From the NCBI RefSeq assembly GCF_018991925.1, contig NW_024744357.1, positions 3,171,706-3,235,705 of the forward strand: a stretch of DNA of 64,000 nt. The letters run 5' to 3'. Source of the DNA: Homarus americanus (Eukaryota > Arthropoda > Malacostraca > Decapoda > Nephropidae). Below are positions 1 through 33,140 of this stretch, piece after piece. The stretch's first letter is position 1, and each line of letters starts with the position of its first letter. Both the position numbers and the translations under genes were made by a program. Under the pieces are notes generated by a model. That model searched no databases. It was not told where the DNA came from and was given only the letters and a program-made list of their open reading frames with translations.

Positions 1-470
1 CGGTTTGTCTGCTTACTATACAGATCCAAAGAATACACCATAGTGAGCAAGCTTCGTTGGTTGCTGTACTCAAACCGTGCTGCTAAATGCGAGAGTCTTC
101 CTCCAACTACCGTACTGGTTCGTTTACATTACATATTCGTCGGGCACATTACAAAGCAATGATTTGGAGAAATGCTGGAGAAAGTCAATCATATCTCACA
201 TCTCAAGCTGAGTACGGTTGGAAATTTGATGCAGCTAAATTTCAGTTTGCTCGATTTCGATGTTTGAATCTTGCAGCTCCTCAAGCAACAATAAATTTAG
301 TGGAGTGTGGATGTAAATATGGATGTATCCAAGGGAAAATGTAGATGTTGGAATAACGATGTTCTATGCACAGAGGTTTATCGCTGTGTGGGGTATAGCT
401 GCAGTAAAAGAGTGAGGTCTGAGGAACAATTAGAAGGCATGAATGAGGATGACTAATGTGCAACAAACAC
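1..470 (+). pseudogene. Cys-rich C-terminal relic of an unclassified repeat-encoded protein
   Basis: The plus strand reads as the tail of a protein I recall from many invertebrate repeat-derived models annotated only as uncharacterized. Visible segments are SNRAAKCESLPPT, then SFTLHIRRAHYKAMIW, a YGWKFD segment and INLVECGCKYGC. After a one-base slip near 332 the reading continues with CRCWNNDVLCTEVYRC and reaches a stop at about 468. The cysteine spacing resembles the CXC zinc-cluster tail of that family. At least two frame changes (near 85-115 and near 332) mark it as a relic. Its 5' part lies outside the window. It precedes the first visible JIP1 exon on the same strand, but nothing suggests splicing to it. 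Family recognition is from memory. Confidence 0.45.
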
Positions 471-537
471 ATCCCATAAGTGCAACAAACACATCCTATA
501 AATGCAACAAACACATTCCATAAGTGCAACAAACATA
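455..537. repeat. 24-bp minisatellite, about 4 copies
   Basis: The unit reads approximately GTGCAACAAACACATCCCAT plus four bases, repeated four times with point differences. It gives rise to a spurious minus-strand reading frame. Confidence 0.8.
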
Positions 538-539
538 TC

Positions 540-868
540 TACCATTAATACGTCTTATCTTTTTTCACCCATTAATCTGTGTTCTCTCTGCCGCCCATTA
601 ACACTTCTTTGCTCTGCCGCCCATTAATACGTTTTATCTCTGCCACCCATTAAAACGTCTTAACTCTGCCAGCCATTAAAACGTCTTAACTCTGCCACTC
701 ATTTATGCGTCTTAACTCTGCCACCCATTAATACGTCTTCTCTCTGCCTCCTATTAAAACGTCTTCTTTCTGCTGCCTATTAACACGTCTTATTTCTGCC
801 ACCCATTAATACGTCTTATTTCTGCCACCCATTAATACGTCTTCTCTCCGCCACCTACTAAATCGTGT
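540..868. repeat. ~25-bp degenerate minisatellite (CCATTAATACGTCTT...)
   Basis: About 12 diverged copies of a unit with the core CCATTAATACGTCTT followed by a CTCTGCC-like spacer. The tract ends about 90 bp before the acceptor of the first visible JIP1 exon, so it may supply part of the upstream pyrimidine-rich sequence. Confidence 0.8.
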
Positions 869-960
869 TCTCTGTATCGCTCACCAAACACGTCCGTAGC
901 ATCCACTAACTACTCCCTCTCTACCAATCAATAACCGCATCCTATCTCTCCCGTCCACAG

Positions 961-22830
<21,870 letters not shown>

Positions 22831-22834
22831 ATAA

Positions 22835-23050
22835 GAGTTGTGTTGTGTTGGGTTTTTGTGTTGGAAAATGATGTGTTGTGTTGGATTAAATGTAGTGTTG
22901 AAGAGTGTTCTGTTGGTGTTAGTGTGTTGTTATGTTGTAGAGTGGTGTGTTGGAGAGTAATGCGTTGTTGTGTTGGATGGAAGGGAGGTGTTATGTTGTA
23001 GTGTTATGATCTTATGTTGGAGTGTGGTAGTGTTGTGTTGAAGGGCGTTA
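22835..23050. repeat. TGTTG/GTGTT-rich low-complexity tract
   Basis: A degenerate repeat of TGTGTTG and TGTTGGAGTG-like words. It creates a His/Thr-rich minus-strand frame that I discount. Confidence 0.75.
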
Positions 23051-24083
23051 TGGACACGAAGAGATAGGAGAAGCACAGAGAAGATCAAGAAGAGAAAGAG
23101 GAAAATGATGGGGGGTGCAATATTACGAAGAGGAGGTGGATAAAAAGAGAGAAAGCGAAAACGTAAGGTTACGATTAAGAAAAAAGTAAATGAAGCAACA
23201 GTGTAATAACTTGGAGAGGAATAGCGGAATGGATAACAAGTACAATCATGCATGAAAATTGGTATGAACTCTCAGTGCGAGTTACTTATCAAATCTATCT
23301 GATTGGACATTCAAACTTACAAGATGGCGGTCATTTTCCAAGATAGCCGCTAAATTTGCTTACCGATTTTTTTTACATATAATGACTTCTTATTAGCAAT
23401 CTATACGCATAAGGTGTCTATTCCTATGTTTTAAAGAATGCTGGGGCAGATTATGATTGTTTTGGAAGCCTTAGAGATGTTTTTTATGAATAAAGTAACT
23501 GTTCTGCACATACTTTTACCTCTTTTCATAAAAATAAGTGTAAGCGATTCATAGTTAAACAATGAAAAACATGTTTATATCTTGCTCATATCCCTGGGAG
23601 ATATTGTCATAAGAATTCTTTCATATTTACAGCTGCTGGCACGTACATCCACACATAGCTGTGCAGGTGAGACCAGAGCGGATACATTTACATCAACGTC
23701 CACAGTCGTTCTTGTAAGATCACTTGGTCAGTTCTTGGCAGCTCGGTGCTCTTGGTGGAAAGTCTGTCCGGGATTCAGAAAGGCCAGTGTCTCCAATTTT
23801 GTTCATAGTATGTTTGATTATTGCAATAGAATGAGCTTGGTCTCTAATTGGGGTAAAATTAATGTAATGCTTACTTCAAAGCGTGTAAGGGCAGAAACGA
23901 TCTTCCTGCTCGTTACCGCTGCTTACTCTCTCGTTTGCTAGTGCGACCAACACTTGGGGGGGTTGGACAAAGGTGAGAACGGCAGCGGCTACCTGTGTCA
24001 CAGGCAGATTCACCCCAGCCGTCCTACAGTCACTATCTAGCTACCTCGTTGTTCGTCAAATTCTGGCTGTGATCTCATCATAG

Positions 24084-24296
24084 GTCCTGGACTCGTGGGC
24101 TGTTTTCCCAGACCTTCACCTGTCGACTGTCAATTCTCTGGACATCAACCACTACCACTACCGCTGCCGCCACGACCGCCAGCTGCTCTCCACCGTCTGT
24201 GCCTCCAGTGTTTCGTCTGCTGTATCAAGACATCGGTCGCTGTCTCTCGAGTGTGGAGTTGAATGGACGCTCCCCCCACCCCGCACCCCCAGCTGA
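24084..24296 (+). CDS. Possible GC-rich terminal exon, unrecognised
   Basis: An ATAG acceptor-like site is followed by 70 open codons ending in TGA, beginning VLDSWAVFPDLHLSTVNSLD and containing RCRHDRQLLSTVCASSV. Codon third positions are mostly G or C, unlike the AT-rich surroundings but like the JIP1 exons. No domain is recognised, no donor partner was found, and the alternative frames nearby are also partly open, so this is a weak call. Confidence 0.2.
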   Translation, partial: VLDSWAVFPDLHLSTVNSLDINHYHYRCRHDRQLLSTVCASSVSSAVSRHRSLSLECGVEWTLPPPRTPS

Positions 24297-24359
24297 GTGT
24301 GGATCACCGTGTTCCAGAACCTTCCCCCAGGGCCACTGTCGTAGGAAATATCTGTTCAT

Positions 24360-24585
24360 TGTTTGATTCTATTGTTTGATTCCTTTAATTGCTGACTCCC
24401 TTTTATTGCTTGATTCTATCAGTTGTTGACTCCCATTAATTGTTTGATTCCATTAATTGTTTGATTCCATTAATTGTTTGATTCTATTAATTGCTGACTC
24501 CCATTAATTGTTTGCTTCCCTTAATTGTTTGACTCCACTAACTGTTTACTGCATTAATTGTTTGACTCCCGTAATTGTTACTTGA
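24360..24585. repeat. ~18-bp degenerate minisatellite (TTAATTGTTTGATTCC)
   Basis: About twelve diverged copies of a TTAATTGTTTGATTCC-like unit, with GCTGACTCCC variants. Confidence 0.8.
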
Positions 24586-24666
24586 TGTTCGTTGAGTGGT
24601 GTCAGAGTTTTGTGTTATATTTTTATAGTAAAGAGATGTCTATCTCAAACGGTTGTTTGTTATTCC

Positions 24667-26540
24667 TCAGAAAACCGTGGTCCTTGACTTTCCTTTATTA
24701 AGATCCTGATTAGTCTGGTAAGGGATTTTTATCCATAATTCCCAGGCCTTTACAAAGAGGGTTCCTCTCTTCTGTGTTGCATGATGGGCTGCCCATGTTG
24801 TGGAAACAGCATTATCTATTTCTTCAGTCAGAGAAACCTCCCCAAGCCACATATACTCATCCATTGTCTTCTAGAGTAAGGAGCTGGTAATAGCTGTGTT
24901 TGGCTTGGTGGTGGTGAACGATTTTTTATGTGTGGTGGAGGAACATTGGTGAAAGAGTCCGGAAGTTCAGAAACTTTCTTCACTGGAACTATTCCTACAT
25001 AAAATGGCTCGCGTTCCTCACCAAAATTGTCAAAGCTTGGTTACTGGAAAACAGAAATACTGGTACCACGGAAAGATGTGTGTACTGTAGTTGCAGTCGG
25101 GTTATGATCAATGTTGTCTACTGCAGATGTTGTAAAAAGATGCTTTCTCAAAACAGATGGGCACACAACTCCATCTTCTACATACTGGGAAATAACAGTA
25201 TCACCAAGTTGAGCAGATATTTCTAGAACCCTATCATTGGAAATGCAAATACCATGCTCATGGAGCAAGTCAATAAGCAATCTCTTCCTCGTCTTTGGAA
25301 ACACAAACATGGAAATATACACAGCAAATGGGGTCTCGCGATCCTTAGAGAGTCCATGCAACTGTGCTCCTTCCTCGTACTTCGCAAAACAGTCGTACTG
25401 CAACAGCTGACTTGGATGCTCCATGCTGGATTTGTGATTTAATGTTTGCGCCATGTTCAATCATACATGTCAAGTATGGTGAGGAATTTTGACTTGTGTT
25501 TGAGCATATCCTGCCGTATTATTGTTGCTGCCTTGGCCAAATGAACAGCTTCACTGCATTTGCCAACCTCGGCCAGGATGGAGCCTACATCCTCTCGGAA
25601 TGCTAGCAAAATATCTCTTCCTTGATTGTGAGCTTCCAGTTGAGGAATATGTGAAACCAATCGGTCCTTAAGTCTAGTAGAATGAACTTCAAGTGATTTG
25701 ACACCAAATGGTTCTAGTTTGCTTGTTCAGTAAGACTAAGTTTGCTAATCTAAAACTTGTTCGAAAAGAATCTTCACATGCAGTTTTTGTCTCACTGATC
25801 TACGTCACCAATTCATAGAAAGCCAGTGGAAATGCATCTTTTTTGTCAAGGTTCTTTGTGTTTTTCTCATATTCCTTGGACTAAAATAAGCTCTTTCTCT
25901 GTTGTACAGTGCAGCTAAGCACTAAGTTTAACAAGGAGTCTTTTGTTACTGAATGTCTTTGCACATTTATTGATTCTGTCATTGAGTTTCAATGTCATTA
26001 CTTGTCTGAGAGCACTTTCTGGTGCTGGCTTGTCACACAAAAAGCATTCTATTGTGGTTTTTGTGTCTCTTGGCTTTCGTGGTACTTTATTTCTGCAACC
26101 TTCATCACTGTCAACTACAGAGGTAGTTGCTCCTTTTTGGGGTCATTGCAACATTGTGTTGTTAAACCTAAGTCTACAGCTCTCATAATATTTTTCATTT
26201 TTTTTTCCTTAATGTCTCTGCAATACCATCTCCTCCACCAAGTCTTTCCATATCAAGCCTTATTGGAAGGGCATTGATTGAGTTGAAAAGAAGAATATTC
26301 TTGGCTAATTTGCTGTAGCCATCTTACTCTTTTCTAGTGGCGTTAGTCGTTGGAGATTTAAGTTCTTCCTTCTTATATTCTTGACATAGACAGCACTTGG
26401 CCCAGTTTGTTTTCCTTTCAGGATTACTTTGAAGACCAATATTCATCGCCATTATGGGACAGAGCCGAGAGTTTATCCTTTTACCACTCTGTATCATGTG
26501 TACTTTCCTGTCTGGGATACAACTAGAATCAAACAATTGT
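24667..26540 (-). pseudogene. Relic of unclassified repeat-encoded protein
   Basis: Read on the minus strand from 26540 downward, blocks appear in the order I recall for a widespread, unnamed metazoan repeat protein. They are: a Cys motif block (NWAKCCLCQEYKKEELKSP), LAKNILLFNSINALPIRL, YYESCRLRFNN, a second Cys block ECFLCDKPAPESALRQVM, LVSHIPQLEAHNQGRDILL, AVHLAKAATIIRQDM, DRETPFAVYISMFVF, KTRKRLLIDLLHEHG, SAVDNIDHNPTATT and SFRGTSISVFQ. A possible further block at 24864-24667 includes STTWAAHHATQKR. Several frameshifts and stops separate the blocks. The catalytic type, if any, is unknown to me; repetition across genomes suggests a mobile element. Confidence 0.6.
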
Positions 26541-29500
26541 TTTCCCTACTCTTAGCCTGATCGTTCATCCAGTATCATTTAAGTCCCGTGCGATCTGTAC
26601 ATCATCCGGATAACTTTAACCTCATTATCCTTGGCTAGTCTTCCCGCGCTGGCACATCCTGTCAATTCAGGTGGGACTATTTAACCTTCTCTAGGGCTGA
26701 TTAGGTAACATTTTCGACACTAAGTACTTGTATATATATATTAATCTTTACTATGAGTTTCGTAGTTAGCTGACACTGAACCTTAGGCTGAGTTTCACAG
26801 CAGTGTTGTCACCAGTGTGCCCTGGTAATACATTGATATTCATTCACTCTTTATAAGCACGTTTCCTTTTAATGCTATCCATTTCAGAGTTTTCAGCACA
26901 AAAATCAGATTCTACATACTCAAAAACATGAAAATTGACACTGAAATCACTTGAATTGATGAATACAATAATTTTTATGCCTAAAAGGAAAATCTGACAT
27001 CCACTTTTGGCGGCCATCTTGGAATTTTTAGTGTCCAATCAGATATATTTAATAATTAACCCATATTGAATTTTCATGCCACTTTTCATACTTATATCAC
27101 CATTTGCAAGATTTCCTAAAAAAAATGACACTTAGCCACTCCGCTAGAAGGCTGTAAGTGAAGTTGAACAAGAGAAAACAAATGGAGAGAGGATATAATA
27201 ATCGTGGGAGGGAGGAGGCGGAGGTGGGTGGGGGGGGGAGTTGTAGAAAGCATGAAAAAGTGATCCAGGAGAATGTGTTTGCTCTCTACCTCCCTCCTCA
27301 GTGTCTACCGCCCTCCCTCTTTGTCTCCTTCCCACCCTCCCTCCTTGTCTACCTGCCATTGTGTATGAATTATATTGCTTCTATGTAACCTCTAATATTT
27401 TGTAATCATAAAATATTAAGTATTTATATGAAAAAGTTTTGAGTTATGAATATTCTAATTGTAAAAGATGTACAGTATATTATTTTTTGGTTATGTTTTG
27501 GTCCCCAGCGTCTTCCTCCTGGGTACGATAACATAGACTAGAGAGGTGAGATGAGGGAAGTGACTGTAATCTTATGTTTTGGTATTAGTTTACGCATTAG
27601 TATTATGAATGAACGCCAGGAGATACTTCTGTGAATGGAGGAAGAACGGCATTATATGATTAAAGGTGTTATTGTCTGCGTTATTGTTTTACTGTGAATA
27701 CAATAAGTGTTAATTGTTTCAAGTTGGTATTTATTTGATAACCTGATTCAGTTTGAACACTTTAATGAATGGTATTCTTGGGTGTAAATAATCGTCTTGC
27801 ACAAGTCTACAGTCTTCTGTCTGCGTGTACATCGTACCAGCAGCCGTTGAATGTCAAATTACCCGCCATCGTCAGTTCCTTAACGATCCTGACCAGAGAA
27901 ACACAACACTCACCACCTTCAGTAAACACCGGCGATGACTGAGGGACTCACCATCTAAGCTCAACCATTAATTCCTGACCTCCATCCACATCAGCAAACC
28001 TTAAGTATCAATTTATATTGTACCCTAACTTTATACGTAGCTTGTTGTAATGATGTAATATAAACGCTGACATTGCTACTAAAGGTAATCACCCATTTCA
28101 AGAGTTTATTTAATGCGTATAACGTAATGTAAATATTTTTTGTCCTGATATTAACTATTTCAGGACATTATTACTGATGCATGACTATGCTTCACCAATT
28201 AAGGTCTTGACCACAGAACAACAGAGCAGTTTCTGTCTTGGCCAACAACTTACAAAATTTAAGACAAATTATACCTATAAAAAGAATGTTTCTGATAGAT
28301 GATACTTTACGAAGAGGAGGAGTGTTGTGTTACAAGTTCTTTATTTCTTGTAGGATGTAAAAAATACTGAGGCAAGTCGAATTGCTATTGAGTGTGAGAG
28401 GTGGACATTTGGAAATAGATAAATTAGAATAGTAGATGATGATTGCTTTGTGTTTATCTTAGTATAATGAATGTAAATTAATAATAAAGACATGGACACT
28501 TCACCTATTGCCTATGGATGTAAAACCTATTATATTTTTTATAATAAGATCTCGGTGTTGTAAGCTTTTAGAATTCCACATTGCATAACAAGTCATATTA
28601 CTGCTATAATAATGTCATAAAGAGGTGTGGGAAAAACTAAAGAAATATATTTGATTTTATTGATACTTTATCAGTACAAAAATTATTCCTTGCTATAGCG
28701 TGTGTGAAAGTGTTGTTGGTGCTAGTGACTCCGGTGAAACCTCATTAGTAGTTGGATCAAGTATCTTAATAACTTCAACTTTACGAATAACGTTTTAAAC
28801 ATAATAACTACGGCACTGTTTAATATGTTTTAGTACTATAACACTAATATTGTTGAGTTAATATATAAATTGTTGGTGTTAACAGTTCTGATCGGTAGAG
28901 TACATTCACTCAATTGTTTTGACAGTAGACTCATTTTTGTCGAAGTAGATTTTTTATTACATTGCTAAAGTTGTGAATGTTTCAGGAGCCACCAACGGTA
29001 TTGGCCTTTACATGCAGGTCACGTATTGACCCCCCTTACAGCACAGCTCCTCGTTGCTGGATTCTTCTCCCATCTCCCAAGGGCCATCACAAAGCTTCGA
29101 ATACAAGACAACCTGTATGGAAGTACGATAAAAATACAATATTTAAAAAAAAAAAACACGTAAAGGATTTATAAATTAAAATACCATGGATATCATTAGT
29201 TGAAAAATATAATGTTATACAAAACCATTGTAATGGGCCCTGTCTCATCAACAGAACATATTATATAAATGGGTCAATACATCTGATATTATATTCAGAT
29301 TCACCACCCTGTAACTTTCCACTGTCTATGAGTAAGACATGAGTTGGACAACGTGAGCGGGCAACCCTCCCAAGAGGAAGTAGACCCATAGCTCAGCATT
29401 TCTGTAAACCCAAGATGTGAGGTCCTACAGTCAGTAGCTCACCTCAACTTATATCGTAAGGACGTGACCTAACGTTTATAATACATAAACGCCGTCCCCT

Positions 29501-30030
29501 TCTCATTCACTCCTAGACAGTGAGACTTACGGTTGATCTACACTCAGGAATTATATATACAACCTTTTATAATAAAACAAAGGAACTACCGTTTGGGTTT
29601 CTTTACTTAAAACCCAAATATAAATATATGTGAACGGACTGGTTAATTGCACAAGCAGCCGATTCATATAGGTGGCAGCGGTGGGATAAAATTGCATCTG
29701 CTTTTCTGTGTATTTTCCTATGTAGGTACGTTAATATTTCTTTTATAATGTACAGTATCTCAAAAAAGATTCTGTTCACACTGTGTGAAACATTATGAGA
29801 CCACTAATGATAGATATTGACATGCATTTACTTTGGTATATACTGTAATTTAACATAAGTAATGCAATGTGCATTACTTTCGGCGTAATTGATATGCTAT
29901 AATTGTTCGGTTACCAAATGTAGTAGGATCAGTATGCCACAGAGCCACGCATACCAACCCCTCCCGACATCTCGAGTTACTTGGAGCATTTCGGAAGTCA
30001 TCGGACCCATCCTGGCTGATATTTTTTTGG
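26541..30030. other. Intergenic, no gene seen
   Basis: AT-rich sequence. Apart from the purine/pyrimidine block near 27.2-27.36 kb and a poly(A) run near 29140, I see nothing assignable. Confidence 0.5.
27200..27360. repeat. Polypurine block followed by polypyrimidine block
   Basis: 27204-27240 is GGAGG/GGTGGG-rich, with a run of nine or more G residues; 27285-27356 is CCTCC/CCCTCC-rich. The G-rich part fits a G-quadruplex pattern, and the two blocks could pair imperfectly. Confidence 0.6.
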
Positions 30031-30038
30031 AGATTAAG

Positions 30039-30362
30039 CAGGTGCTCCTCTACTTAAGAACGTTCAACTTACAAACTTTCAGAGACACAAACATCATCAC
30101 TGAGGGGGGGTTACCTGCCAGAACAGGTGTTTAATGTGGATTGGACTGGATTATTTTGAAGAAAATTCCAGATAGAACAAACATTACCTAAGAGGAAAAG
30201 ATTGAGCCAGGTTTTAAGGCTGTATTAAAGGGTATAGCTGTACTAATTATCCATAATCTTTTATTTTTTTTTCACAATATGTTTGGTATCTACAAGGGTA
30301 AAGTTGGACTTACAAACAAGACTCGGGAAAGTAACTCGTTCGTAAGTAGAGGAGAACCTGTA
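30039..30362. mobile_element. MITE-like element with ~30-bp inverted ends
   Basis: The left end CAGGTGCTCCTCTACTTAAG and the right end, read on the minus strand, ACAGGTTCTCCTCTACTTAC are inverted copies. The similarity continues inward (GAACGTTCAACTTAC against GAACGAGTTACTT). The element is 324 bp with no coding capacity. Target-site duplication is unclear. Confidence 0.5.
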
Positions 30363-30410
30363 CTTACAAGGTCTTTTTAAATTAAATTCAAGTATGATCT
30401 GTCTTATATA

Positions 30411-30445
30411 CTGTACTGTACTGTACTGTACTGTACTGTACTGTA
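30411..30445. repeat. (CTGTA)7 microsatellite
   Basis: Seven perfect CTGTA pentamers. Confidence 0.97.
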
Positions 30446-30664
30446 AGGACATAACTTGGAATTGGGCTTAATGTACTGTATATTGGTCGTTTTCACTGTC
30501 TGTCATTTGAATTTAAAATTTATAATTTTATGGTTTTATGAATTAATGATATTTATGGCATGATTTAATATACACTGGTTTCTTATCATTGATCAATTAT
30601 AACACTTTTTTCCAATTCTGATTATAGGTTAGGTTTGAACATTTCCTCTGAAAATATTTTAAGT

Positions 30665-30687
30665 AACCTAACCTAACCTAACCTAAC
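30665..30687. repeat. (CCTAA)n arthropod telomere-type repeat
   Basis: Four to five copies of CCTAA, the complement of the arthropod telomere unit TTAGG, here interstitial. A single TAGGTTAGG also occurs about 40 bp upstream. Confidence 0.7.
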
Positions 30688-31116
30688 AAGCACTGGTAAT
30701 ACCTACTGTAAGCAATTCACCAGAACAACAACCCATACAGTGAAATATAGCACGGAAAAAAAATCCAAGGTAATTATCAGCGTCGGTCTCACAGGTGACA
30801 CTTGTTGTAAACTCTTACGTCAACAATCTACCAAACACATTTTGTATCATCTTGGATCTTTCTGATATAATATTTTGGCGAACTTGAAATGACGTTACAT
30901 CTATCCCCAAAAAGTGTATTCTTTATTGTACTTGAGGATACGAGGATGTTTGCAGGAATACAATGCTAGATAATTTGTGAGAAGTGTAATGGGGAGTTAC
31001 GGTAAACATCACGGGGTATAACGAAGGTTTCTTAGAAATATATACATTTATTTATTTTATCATTTTAATTTTCGTATATTGTATTTCAGAGACTTTATCT
31101 CTTCATATATAACTAG

Positions 31117-31183
31117 TTGGAACTTTTGGGATAAATCTTTCGTTGCCTACCCACACGCGAAGACTTATCCCGAAATGTTCCAA
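31117..31183. other. 67-nt near-perfect hairpin, miRNA-like
   Basis: The 5' arm TTGGAACTTTTGGGATAA pairs with the 3' arm, whose complement is TTGGAACATTTCGGGATAA. Pairing continues into TCTTTCG/CGAAGA around a loop of about 15 nt. Size and mismatch pattern fit a microRNA precursor, but a short palindromic transposon would look the same. It lies about 145 bp beyond the last exon of secreted-protein copy A. Confidence 0.3.
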
Positions 31184-31327
31184 TAAAAATTTAGATTACT
31201 CAATAGTAGCCTAAACCAAATCACGTATATTTGGTTTAAAAAAATAATTACGGTTCGGACGGCTCTTTCGGGATAATAATAAGTAACCCACATGTTTAGA
31301 AAAATGGCCGTTAGTCATATGCCATAC

Positions 31328-32541
31328 TTACTTCTTTTGGACCAAAGTCTTCGTCGCCCCTAGCAGGTTACAAGTATCGCAGCTCGTCTGGCCTACCGTC
31401 TGGCCGTCACCTGTCTCGTTATCCAGGCTTCCGTCGTTGGTATTCCTGACCCACTGTAGAATTTTTGTTATTCAGAGGATACAAATAGAAATAATATAAA
31501 GCAGAAAGATTTATTATATTTTAAAATTTTAATTGCCAATGCTAAATATTTTCTGTGGTAATTTCATCAACTACAATCTTTATAAACTTTCATAAAACCT
31601 AATATTATGCTGGTAAACAAATATGTATGCAAGAGTAATGGGTCTCACAATCATGCGGCATAGTTCTCGACATCCCTGTTCTGCTTCACAGTTCTCCACT
31701 TGGAAGGTAGGGAGGTTGAACACTTCTACCTCTTCTTCAGACTCGGTGATAAAGCCGCCGCACCTGCAGTGTGGTTGATCCTGGGCCCTGCCAGTGTGTG
31801 AGGCAAATTATCTTACTATTTAGTACTAAAATATTCACCATGTCTTTCTGAGCGAGACAATCTTAAGGGCCAAACTGGTGACCTTTTGAGTAATGTTGGT
31901 TTCGTTTCTTTCCCCCGAGAACGACAACTTTTCTATATAACTTGTGTTTCTGAATTGTTAAAGTGAAGTTTGACGTCAGTAATAAAATTTATGGTCCGGG
32001 AACCTTTACTTTAACTCTTATATATGTATATATTAATACATCTAGCAGTATTATAAATGACATTTGAAGGACATACAATTTGTAAACTATTAAGCTTCAG
32101 GCAGAACAATTCAAACATAATATCTACAATTGCTAATACAGTGCCAGAAAATTGGAGACATTACATGGCAGACATATTTCTCTCAAAGCTTATCTTTATT
32201 TTTACGCTACCTGTGTCTTTATCTAATCACCATGACGTCAATGGCTAATTATATTATTGATGTACGTGGCATTCCTTTATACAGTACAAAGGTTTACTTC
32301 AGTCAACATCACATCTGGCTCTTCAGATATTCATTACTAAAACTACCAAGTGATCCAGCACACCAAATACTCTAAAGCTTAGCTACAATCTGCTGTCTAT
32401 CACATTTAAGATTTACACAACATACTTGACCACACAGTTCACGGTACAATGCAATACAAACAACATTGATAATAGCAGTTAACTGAGAGATATCGTTCGC
32501 TCGCTCGCACACACACACACACGCACACGCACACGCACACG

Positions 32542-32582
<41 letters not shown>

Positions 32583-33090
32583 TTACTGACCCGGTCACCA
32601 CTTCAACATGTACTTAAGTAGAACTTACTTTACACTCTATGAGAGAAACGAAGTAATCTTTTACTGGTCAAAAATGTAGACGTGAACCATAAATATCTGC
32701 AGGATATTTTATGTAAGAGAGAGATGAATGCCAAGAGTGTTCGTTGATCCTCCTGATCTAAAATCTTTAAAGGCATTTTTTTAACAAACTATAAAAAAAT
32801 GACTAAGTTTGCATACAATTTTAGTGATTTCAAAGCTGAACAATTAACAGCAGACATACATATGATATATCTGTAGGTACTAATGGTTCAAAGAAGTTTT
32901 AAATTGTTGAATAAATTCGACATAAATACTATACAGTATACGGTACATTTCTCACTGACGTACCCGCAACTCTATTGTATCCCCCTCACTACCAGCCGTG
33001 ATACGTTGCTCAGTGGGTAAACTATTGTAATGCTGGAAAGCTTTACCATGTGAGGGCGGTGAGGGAGAAGAGGATCACGAGGAGCTTCAT
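31328..33090 (-). CDS. Secreted cysteine-rich protein, copy A (unrecognised family)
   Basis: Minus-strand exons: 33090-33047, 31787-31649 and 31453-31328. Exon 1 encodes the signal peptide MKLLVILFSLTALT and two bases of a Trp codon. Exon 2 (acceptor GGCAG, donor GTGAGA) gives 46 residues beginning AQDQPHCRCGGFITE, with FQVENCEAEQGCRELCRMI at its end. Exon 3 starts WVRNTNDGSL and contains DGQTVGQTSCDTC. It runs to a TAA immediately after VQKK, but a GTAAGT overlaps that stop (donor at 31331), so a further exon is possible. The protein is small, acidic, and has about seven cysteines. Exon lengths and phases equal copy B. I do not recognise the family; extracellular secretion is inferred from the signal peptide only. 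Confidence 0.6.
32505..32577. repeat. (CA)n/(CG CA) microsatellite
   Basis: A CA tract with interspersed CG inside intron 1 of copy A. Confidence 0.95.
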
Positions 33091-33133
33091 CTTGCTTGTC
33101 AGAAGTGTGCAGACTATATCATCCAGCAGACTG

Positions 33134-33140
33134 CTTTATA
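33134..33140 (-). promoter_or_regulatory. TATA box of secreted-protein copy A
   Basis: TATAAAG on the minus strand lies 44 bp before the ATG. Copy C has TATAAAA at the same distance. The implied 5' leader is about 15-20 nt. Confidence 0.6.

Noticed and set aside
23582..23941. 119-codon plus-strand frame
   Set aside because: No recognisable domain, no splice-site or codon-bias support, and A/T-ending codons similar to surrounding non-coding DNA.
25909..26277. 122-codon plus-strand frame
   Set aside because: It is the antisense shadow of the unclassified repeat-protein relic on the minus strand.
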